Source of the DNA: Closterium sp. Naga37s-1
Taxonomy: Eukaryota; Streptophyta; Zygnematophyceae; Desmidiales; Closteriaceae
NCBI GenBank assembly: GCA_947471745.1
Contig: CANJKZ010000513.1
Location: 372,001 to 436,000, forward strand
Length of the DNA: 64,000 nt
Direction of reading: 5' to 3'
The notes beneath the pieces were generated by a model, which made no database searches, was not told where the DNA came from, and saw only the letters and a program-made list of their open reading frames with translations. The position numbers and the translations under genes were made by a program. The first letter of the stretch is position 1; every line of letters starts with the position of its first letter. Shown piece after piece: positions 56,028 to 64,000 of the stretch.

Positions 56028-58403
56028 TCACTTCTAGGACCGATTTTTGGGCCCACCACCTGCTGCCCTGCTAGCCACCCTCGCGACCCGTAGGCCCCCC
56101 TAGGCCCCGACCCGTCGCCGCTCCTAGCCCGGCCCGTCGCCCCTAGCCTGGCCCCTCGTCGCTCGTCGCCCCTAGACTCGGCCCCTTGGCCCCGTCGCCC
56201 CTAGACTCAACCCCTAGGCCCCCGTCGCCCCGTCGCCCCTAGCCGCGACCCGTCGCCCCTAGCCTCGGCCCCGCAGCCCCGTCGCCCCTTAGCCTCGGCC
56301 CCGTGGCCCCTCGCGACCAGCGCCCCTAGCCGCGGCCCCTCGGCCCCGTCGCCCCTAGCCGCGGCCCCTCGGCCCCTGTCGCCCCGTCGCCCCTAGCTGC
56401 GACCCCTCGCCCCGTCGCCCCTAGTCGCGGCCCCGTCGCCCCTAGCCTAGGCCCCGTGACCCCTCGCGACATGTCGCCCCTAGCCTTGGCCCCTCGGCCC
56501 CGTCGCCCCTAGCCGCGGCCCCTCGCGACCCGTCGCCTCGTCGCCCCGTCGCCCCTAGCTGTGGCCCCTCGGCCCCGTCGCCCCTAGCCGCTGTTATAGT
56601 CACAATAGGCTTGAATGTGCCTAAAACGAAAGATAGAGAGCACAGACGGATTTCTGCACAGCGGCTTCAAACGTTGATAGCGTTCTGCTCACAGCTGCAA
56701 ATGACTTGATTCAAATTGGATCTGGAGCGTCTTTACGTCGTCTACAATTAGCAATTTAGATTGCACGATTTGATAAAGAATTCACGACACAGCGTCGGTT
56801 TGAACGAACGGTACTATGGCAGCCACTATAGTCTTAGAACACAAGATAGGAAGAGTTACGAGTTGGGAATGACTCCCAGCTCCTACAAACCCCAAGAGCC
56901 GAGGTACAGTGATGTGGAACAGTGCCACACTGTCCCCAACCACGAAGGGTCTCGAAACTACCCTTCACTAGGGCCTACACCAAGTGAAATGTTACACTAC
57001 ACAAAGTAATGTAACTATCTTCAATATCTTGAGGTGTACCCTTTTGGCGAGCTTCGAAATCACTTGAGGCTTGACACCAAGGCTCGGGCTCTCCATCACA
57101 AACTCATCCTTGAGTTCTTGATGGGTCTGCTGCACACACCTGCGACACGCCGAACGTTCGACACAGGACAAAATAGAAACCGCGCACGACAAAATAGAAA
57201 CCGCGCGCGAGACACAAACGACCGCGTAACACGCGTCTAGCGATAACTCGCTATTGACTCGACACACACACTCGACATCATGACTCAACATTCACACACA
57301 ATTATAAGCATGAAATATATATTATCCCATGCCCTCATACCATTCCATACACACACACATTCACGCACACGGACAACAAGCCGAGTGCAAACCGTAGGGT
57401 TGCACCAACAGCCGCGGCCCCTCGCGACCCGTCGCCCCGACGCCCCGTCGTCCCTAGCTGCGGCCCCTCGGCCCCGTCACCCCTAGCCGCGGCCCCTCGC
57501 GACCCGTCGCCCCGTCGCCCCTTGTCGCGGCCCCGTCGCCCCTAGCCTCGGCCCCGCGGACCCCCCCTCGCGACACGTCACCCCGCCGCCCCTAGCCTCG
57601 GCCCCTCGGCCCCGTCGCACCTAGCCGCGGCCCCTTGCGACCCGTCGCCCCGTCGCCCCTAGTCTCGGCCCCTCGCCCCCCCCCCCTTCGTGTTTGGCCC
57701 CTCGGCCCCTAAGCCCCTCGGCCCCTCTGCCCCTCGGCCCCTCGGCTCCTAGACCCCAAGCCCCTCGGACCCTAAGCCCCTCGGCCCCTCTGCCCCTCGG
57801 CCCCTTGGCTCCTAGACCCCAGGCCCCTCGGCCCCTTCGACCTCGGCCCCTCGGCACCTCGGCCCCTAGGCCCCAGGCCCTCCCTTGGCCCATCGGCCCT
57901 TAGGCCCCTTCGTGTTTGGCCCCTCGGCCCCCAGGCCCCTTGGCCCCTCGGCCCCTCGCCCCCCCCCCCCCCCCCCTTTCGTGTTTGGCCCCTCGGCCCC
58001 AAGACCCCAGGCCCCTCGGCCCCTAGACCCCAGGCCCCTCGGCCCCTAGGCTACTCGGCCCCTCGGCCCCTTTGACCTCGGCCCCTCGGCCCCTAGGCCC
58101 CAAGCCCCTCGGCCCCTTGGCCCCTCGGCCCCTAGGCCCCTTCGTGTTTGGCCCCTCGGCCCCTTGGCCCCTTGGCCCCTTGGCCCCTTCTACCTCGGCC
58201 CCTTGGCCCCTCGGCCCCTTGGCCTCTCTGCCCCTGCTACTGCTGCTACTGCTACTGCTGCTACTGCTGCTACTACTGCTACTACTGCTACTGCTACTGC
58301 TGCTACTGCTGCTCCTCTACTGCTGCTATTGCTGCGACTGCTGCTACTACTGCCGTCCCTCTCGCAGCCCCTGCCGCCCCGCACACCGCCTAGCTTGCCT
58401 GCT
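56028..58403 (+). repeat. GC-rich repeat leader of element H
   Basis: Imperfect copies of GCCCCTCGGCCCCGTCGCCC and CCTAGCCGCGG (56060-56591 and 57411-57680), then CCCCTCGGCCCCTAGGCCCC-type units (57690-58230), then a CTG/CTA-rich run (58235-58350). The solo LTR splits it. No supported coding. Confidence 0.8.
56592..57410. mobile_element. Solo LTR, 819 bp
   Basis: TG (56592) to CA (57410), ends TGTTATAG and CACCAACA, flanked by a perfect 5-bp duplication GCCGC (56587-56591 and 57411-57415). No internal coding, primer site or second LTR. It is AT-richer than its surroundings, with a TATA-like stretch near 57315. It belongs to no other LTR family in this window. This is the usual scar of LTR-LTR recombination. 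Confidence 0.87.
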
Positions 58404-58893
58404 ATGACTTCTCTTCGTCGTAGCGGTGGGAGTGGGAATGGCGGTGGTGGCAGTAATGGGAGTGGTGGCGGCCGTCCTAGCGGTCGCTGTGGAGCTGTTC
58501 GGTGGGGAGTTTCTGGCGGTGGCCAGATGCGGATGCAGCAGCGTCAGCACGAGGCCCTTACACCCCAGCAGCTCCGTGAGTGGTACACTAGTAGGGGTGG
58601 TGGCAGTGGCAAGAGTGGCGGTCGCTCTGCAGCTGTTCAGTTGGGAGTTACTTGCGAAGGCCTAACGCAACTGCAGCGGCGTCCGCGCGAGACACTTTCG
58701 CCTCAGCAACTTCGTGAGTGCTACGTTCAGCGTGGGGCGTCTCGGGGTAGTGCTCGCTGCCCGTACGTCATTCGCACAGGTGACCGAGATGGTCAGACTT
58801 GCAGGAAAGTTGGTCACACACAGTCTCGCTGCTTCTCCTGTCTGAGCGACACCTGGCGTGCTGAGTTTGGCGACGCGGCTGAGCTTCCACATC
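58404..58893 (+). pseudogene. Element H gag fragment
   Basis: From ATG 58404 (MTSLRRSGGSGNGG). It lacks the normal capsid-like N-terminal domain and goes straight to the Gly-rich region. It has two copies of a P-Q-Q-L-R-E-W/C-Y motif (TPQQLREWYTSRG and SPQQLRECYVQRG), where relatives have one. The knuckle-like CPYVIRTGDRDGQTC...HTQSRCF follows. The frame then runs into antisense element D at about 58890. Confidence 0.78.
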
Positions 58894-60473
58894 AGGTACA
58901 TGAGGCAGCCCACAAGCTCTGGATATGGGCCACTCGGCTCTACGGACTCGTCCGAAGGTGGAGCTGAGAGCGAGTGACCGGTAGGCAGAGGAGTGGACTG
59001 TGGCGAGGAGTACGTGAAGCCGAAGCGCTGAAGGACCTGCTGCACCATGTGTGACTGAGTCAAGGTAATGGTGCGCTGTGCTCTGTCCCGGGTGATCCGC
59101 AAGCCAAGATAGCTTGTCAGCTCACCCAGGTCTGTGCACGTGTGTCTCTTCTGCAGCTCGGACTTCACGTGGGCGAGTGCCTCAGTGTCAGCAGTAGCAA
59201 TGACGAGGTCGTCTACGTACACAAGAACGTAGAACGGCGGCAGAGTAGTGTCAGTGCGTATAAACAGAGAAGGGTCAGAAGTGGAAGGAGCAAAACCAAG
59301 CGAAGCAAGGGTCGTCCTGAGTGTGTCGTGCCACTCACGGGGTGCCTGACGAAGACCGTAGACTGGCCGCCGGAGGCTCCACTGGGTACCAGCTGGAAAC
59401 GACCCAGTGAAGCCAGGTGGGCAGAGCAGCCAGATCTCCTCGTGTAGGCTGCCCTGTAGGAAGGCTGTGCTGAAGTCAAGCCAGTGGAGCTCGTAGTCAC
59501 GGTGAGCAGCAACGTGCAGCAGTACCCGAAGAGTGGTCATCTTCGGGGTAGGGGAGAAGGTCTGGAAGAAGTCAACTCCCTGTCGCTGACTGAAGCCACG
59601 TGCAACGTAACGCGCCTTGAAGACAGGCGGAGAACCCGACGGCCGCTTCACCCTGAAGATCCACATGCCACTGACGATGTTCGCCCCAGGTGGGGGAACG
59701 TCGTCTACGTAGGTGCCTGTGGACTTCCAGGAAGCCATCTCGGCGTCCATGGCTGCCTGCCACTGAGAGGAGTAGGGACCCTCTATCGCCTCTGCGTAAG
59801 AGCGCGGGGTCGGGATGTCTAGTGCATCCGGGTCTCCCTCAGGGGCAAGCAGCATGGACACAAGATGAGGTGAAGCAGCGGCAAAGCACTCAAAGTCCTC
59901 TTGCCTGTCCTCAAGGATGTCCGTACCAAGAGCACACTCACCCCCGACGGACGGAGGACAGACAGACGCAGACGCAGACTCAGCAACAAGACTAGTGGCG
60001 TAGTCTAGGCGACAAGCCGCAGCAAAGTCAACGAGCTCATAAACATGAGCAGATGCAGCAGTGGACTCAAACAAAGGGTCAGTGATAGCAGTGGCCAGAA
60101 AGCGCGTGACCGCCGGACTAGCAGCACGAAGGGAGTCAGACTCCGGGTCCGGACCAACAGGAAGAGAGGACGCAGGAGGAGACGGCAGAGGGACACGCTG
60201 TGGAGCAGTGGAAGGACGCAGAGTCATAGAGTGAGTGCCAGGAACAGGAGGAGGACGCGGACGCGAAACACGACCAGCGCGAACAGTACGGACAGGCGAC
60301 TCAGAGCGAGACTCAGGCGAAACAGGACGCGACTCAGGCTCACGACGCTCCGTAAGACCTCTAGTCGGTCCAGAGTAGGGAGAAGGACCAGGTAGTGGAG
60401 AGGCCGGCCGTAACTGCGACTCGGACTGGACAGGCGGTGTGCTCAGGAAAGGAGGAGGAGGACCAGGAGAAGG
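58894..60473 (-). pseudogene. Element D reverse transcriptase, truncated
   Basis: The frame to about 60227 and beyond contains GMWIFRVKRPSG, LDFSTAFLQGSLHEEIW, VYGLRQAPREWH and FYVLVYVDDLVIATAD (catalytic YVDD), and the thumb up to GCLMYLM, where homology with B stops. The residues after that come from antisense element H. A TAG at 60474-60476 lies in the same frame upstream. Confidence 0.87.
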
Positions 60474-61404
60474 CTAGGAACCAAGAACCTGCTGAAGTAG
60501 AGGAACGTAGTATGGCCGCGGCCGCGCAGCGCCTCCAGCAGCTCCAGGAGCTCCTGCACCAGCAGCTCCTCCAGCACCAGTAGCACCGCCAGCAGCTCTA
60601 GCAGCACCTCCAGCACCAGCAGCACCGCCAGCAGCTCCAGCAGCACCTCCAGCACCAGCAGCACCTCTAGCAGATCCAGCAGCTCCTCCAGCACCAGCAG
60701 CACCTCCAGCAGCTCCAGCAGCACCTTCAGCACCAGCAGCACTGCCAGCAGCTCCAGCAGCACCTCCAGCACTAGCAGCACCTCCAGCAGCTCCAGCAGC
60801 ACCAGTACCTCCAGCAGCTCCAGCAGCAGCTCCAGCACCAGTAACACCTCCAGCAGCTCCAGCAGCACCAGAACCTCCAGCACCAATAGCACCTCAAGCA
60901 GCAGCTCCAGCACTAGTAGCACCACCAGCAGCGCTAGCAGTACCAGCACCTCCAGCAGCTCCAGCAGTAGCTCCAGCACCAGCAACAACTCCAGCACCAG
61001 GAGCACCTCCAGCAGCGCCAGCAGTACCAGCAGCTCCAGTAGCTCCAGCAGCACCAGTAGCAGCAGCACCGCCAGCAGCCCCAGCAGCATCAGCAGCACC
61101 ACCAGCAGCCCTAGCAGTACCTCCAGCACCAGCAGCACCTCAACAGCGCCGAGAGTACCACTCACGAAGCTGCGGTGGAGAGAGGGGCTCCCGCCGCGAC
61201 GGGACCCCTAGAGCACCGCCAGACCCAGCACGCCAAGGCTTAGCACCTCCAGACGCAGTACCCTCAGGCTCCACACGTCCAGGCTCAGTACCCCCAGACG
61301 CAGCACCCCCAGACACAGAAACCCCAGGCTCGACACCCCCAGTCCCCGCACCCGCAGGCTCAGCACCCCTAGTAGCACCTGAGTCGACAGCTACCTCAAC
61401 CGGC
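60474..61404 (-). pseudogene. Element D low-complexity linker between integrase and RT
   Basis: Ala/Gly-rich region, much longer than in B, with dense GCTGGTGCTGGAGG-type repeats (about 60520-61140). It is broken by a TGA at 61140-61142 and a TAG at 60474-60476. The Leu/Val-rich minus-strand frame of about 240 residues over it is a shadow. Confidence 0.7.
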
Positions 61405-63927
61405 TCAGTAGGGTCTACCTGGGACACACCTGAGGGGGCAGGACCCTGGGGGGGGAGGGGGTCTACCGGAGGAGTACCTGGTGCTAGGAAGAGCGGCGGG
61501 GGGGGGGGGAGAGGCAGTGCGGTAGGGAAAGAGACGGTAGTAAGACACCGACTCGTCAAACGTGATGTCCTGAGAGGACAGAACACGACACGAGGTGGGG
61601 TGGTAGAACTGCCACCCGGGTGCGTCAGGAGGGAAGCCAAGGAAGACACAGGGAACGACACGGGAGGACAGCTTGTCCGCTGTAGTATCGCGGCCAAAAG
61701 CTCGAGATCCCCAGACACGGAACGCGGACGCATCGCCAACCTTCCCCGTCCACCGCAGAGTAGGTGTGGTCTCCGGCAAGAAGACACGAGGCTGAAGGTT
61801 GATCTGATGCGCAGCGTACTGAACCGCGAACGGCCACAGAAAATGGGGAGCAGCCGCATGGATCATGGACGTACGAGCGACGTCCATGACCATGCCAATG
61901 CGGCGCTCGGCAATCCCATTTTGCTGCGGGGAGGCCGGAATCGTGAACGTCTGGCGGATGCCCTCCGAACGACAGAAGGCCCTCAGGAGGTCGGAGGAAA
62001 ACTCCCCACCTCTGTCTGAGTGCAGACGCAGAACAGGAAGGTCTGAACCAAAAATCTCACTGAGCTGGCGACGAGCACCACGGATCCAGTCGATCAACAC
62101 CTCAGGGACCTCACCCTTGTTGCGCAAGGGGAAGACTGTGGTGTAATGCGAGTAGTCGTCAACGACCAGCAGGAAGTAACGCTCGTGACCCTGTCCACGG
62201 ACGCGGGCTGGGCCCCACACGTCCATGTGAAGAGTCTGCAGAGGAGCCTCAGTCGGAGGGAACGAGGAGGAGTGAGGAGCGGCGCGCTGCCTGCCCTCGA
62301 CACAAGGAACACAGGTGGGGGCAGGCCCCGGAGGAAGGGGAGGGAGGGAACGGGGTAGACCCGAGACAAGGGCACAGGAGGCCATACCTCGAAAACGAGG
62401 AAGGGAGGGGTGACCAAGGCGGTGGTGCCAAAGGAGAGTCTCGTGCGACAGAGGACGACACGAGCAGGGGGCAGACGCAGGACTAGACCTGGACGCGGCA
62501 GCAAACACCTGACTAGACGCAGCTACCTGACCAGACGCAGAGACCGGAGGAGGCGCAGTAGTCAGTGTGTACAGACTCGACCCTGGCCGACGGGTGAACG
62601 TGGCCAGGTGGCGGCCCGTCCGAGAGCAAGTGCAGTGGGTCACACGCTGACCTCCAGGGGTGAACTGGTCAACCCACGCGTCCTGGAGGTCAGCTCCACT
62701 CACCAAGTTCGTAGAGAACGAGGGGAGGTGGAGTCCCAACAGCAAGCCCAACGGGGCCGCAGGACACGGTAGAACCGTGGAAGAGTGTGCAAGGACTGGG
62801 CCCCCAGAGGGGTCAGCAAGGGAGACAGCAACAGGCCGACTGAGCGGCGTGAGTGTGGTGCTGTCTCTAAAGAAAGAGCGCGAAGCACCAGAGTCAAGTG
62901 TGAAAGTGTGCAAGGCCTCAGTAGGTGCAGTACCAGAGAGAGCAGACTCACCAGCATCTGGAGCAGCAGACGCACCAGTACCTGGGGCAGCAGACGCACT
63001 AGCACCTAGAGCAGCAGCCGCAATGCCCGGGTCGGGCGGGACACTCAGGTAACAGTCACCCTCAGCACTATCAGCAAAAGCATACATGGCAGCAAGGATA
63101 GCATCGAAATCAAGATCAAAGATAGGCACATTCTGCAGAAGTAGATCATGCCAGCGAGGGAGCTCAACAGCGTCAGGAAAATGGGCACGCCAAGCGTCAG
63201 TCAAGCGACCGAAGCAGCGCTGCGTAGTGTGTGGCAGCCCACACGCCTCCCCACGACGACTGCCGGTGAGAAGAACGTAAGTGCAGGGACCTGCACCCCC
63301 AGACCTCCCACGCCTAGCGTACCACTCACGAAGCTGCTGGACCGACGGGGTCTCATGGGAGCGCAGCTGCTGCTGGCGCTGGCTGCCACCAAAGCCTCCA
63401 CGCTGCGCGGCTGCACCTCGACCAGCACCACCGCCGCCGCCACCTCCACCACCGCTGCCGCTGCCTCCACCACCTCCGCCACTGCCGCCACCACCTCCAC
63501 CGCCGCCACTGACGCCCCCACTCCCGGTACCACCCCCACCTCCACCGCCACCTCCTCCACCTCCTCCACCTCCTCCACTGCTTCCCCCGCCGCCCCCTCC
63601 ACCACCCTTGCTCCCCTTGCCCTTGCTGTTGCGGCGTCTCCCACTAGGGGCAGACGCAGCTCCGACCTCCTCAGTGCCAACGAGGTCGACAGCATCAGCA
63701 GAAGCAACAGAGGGGAGAAGGGGGACAGGGGAACACCCCTCAAAGAAGGGGGTGCGATGGTCGCCGCGAGAAGCACCTACAGCTAAGATACTCTTCTCAG
63801 CTGCAGCAAGGCGCGCCTCTAGCAGGTCGACAGTGAGCTCGGTGGGGCAAAGGGAGAGAAAGTGGTCCCTGATTGAAGAAAGGGAGTCAGGGAGGCGGGT
63901 GACTAGGTAGTAAAGGGTGATGTACAT
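61405..63927 (-). pseudogene. Element D gag C-terminus, protease and integrase
   Basis: One frame from the MYITLYY after the Pro run to a second Pro run near 61500. Protease TFTLDSGASRSFF; integrase HHRLGHPS...CVPCVEGR, HMDVWGP, HSDRGGEF, SPQQNGIAER, so all catalytic residues are intact. The second Pro run has 12 C where B has 19, so the frame is lost again and ends in an unrelated tail at 61405; the true phase continues as PLFLAPGTPP in another frame. Confidence 0.87.
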
Positions 63928-64000
63928 GGGGGGGGGGGTTCTTGGCACAGAACTCAGTGGGAAGGGCAGCGCGGTAGCGGGCGTCACTAGTGCGGAGGTG
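63928..64000 (-). pseudogene. Element D gag N-terminal side, partial
   Basis: The gag frame upstream of an 11-base C run (plus-strand 63928-63938), as in A. It is out of phase with the downstream frame. The rest is outside the window. Confidence 0.75.

Larger units (their letters stand above)
55881..58893 (+). mobile_element. Copia element H, 3'-truncated
   Basis: A plus-strand element inserted in the F 3' LTR. It has a 132-bp 5' LTR (55881-56012), a primer site TGGTTTCAGAGCAGG (56013 on, initiator-Met type), a GC-rich repeat leader interrupted by a solo LTR, a short gag, and an abrupt end at about 58890 where minus-strand element D starts. Protease, integrase, RT, RNase H and the 3' LTR are gone. 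Confidence 0.88.
58894..64000 (-). mobile_element. Copia element D, 3'-truncated and cut by the window edge
   Basis: Minus-strand element of the A/B subfamily. On the left it begins inside RT at GCLMYLM (58894); RNase H and the 3' LTR are deleted. On the right it leaves the window within gag. It keeps DSG, D-D-E and YVDD motifs but has frameshifts at two C runs and two stops. Confidence 0.9.

Noticed and set aside
60443..61165. 240-residue Leu/Val-rich minus-strand protein
   Set aside because: It is an off-frame reading of the Ala/Gly-rich linker of element D; the same shadow occurs in B at 19192-19656.

Overview
This is repeat-packed eukaryotic nuclear DNA. It has GT-AG introns, one-repeat-per-exon LRR coding, Ty1/copia retrotransposons primed mostly by initiator-Met-like sites, and GC-rich minisatellites. 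I think a green-lineage organism, possibly a streptophyte alga, is most likely, but that is a guess from the gag style and gene structure. I see no rRNA, tRNA, CRISPR or prokaryotic operon.

Host gene. The only non-mobile coding I can support is on the minus strand: five 72-nt LRR exons (27736 down to 25904), a Cys-rich exon (25595-25422) and an EGF-like exon (5067-4940). If they belong to one gene, the intron between the last two is about 20 kb. It holds an 18-bp minisatellite, cut in two by an 18.46-kb insertion.

That insertion (6500-24961) is the most interesting object in the window. It has near-perfect 15-bp terminal inverted repeats exactly where the minisatellite breaks off and resumes. 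It carries two divergent multi-exon genes. On the plus strand is a Plavaka-like (CACTA-group) transposase gene. On the minus strand is an unrecognised 996-codon gene with a long poly-Glu segment. Between them are three 178-bp tandem repeats, each with a TATA-like box. A complete 7.47-kb copia element (B, 16633-24100) sits inside one transposase exon with a perfect 5-bp target duplication. Without B the transposon is about 11 kb. Both genes carry premature stops, so this copy looks dead.

Right half. An old copia element F (28406-55880, plus) was hit by E (31542-45975, minus), which was hit by C (31840-39098, plus). F was also hit by G (47905-54866, minus), and its 3' LTR by H (from 55881, plus). 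H holds an 819-bp solo LTR (56592-57410) and ends at about 58890 in a tail-to-tail junction with D (minus), which runs off the right edge. A (1-3822, minus) runs off the left edge. A, B and D are one subfamily and C, E and H another, both with LTRs of about 130 bp. F (442-bp LTRs) and G (684/987-bp LTRs) are separate lineages. A 310-bp hAT-type MITE lies in an LRR intron. LTR divergence (B 3/130, C 7/132, E 8/131, F visibly more) agrees with the nesting order.

All alignments, splice sites and mismatch counts were made by eye; no database search was run.
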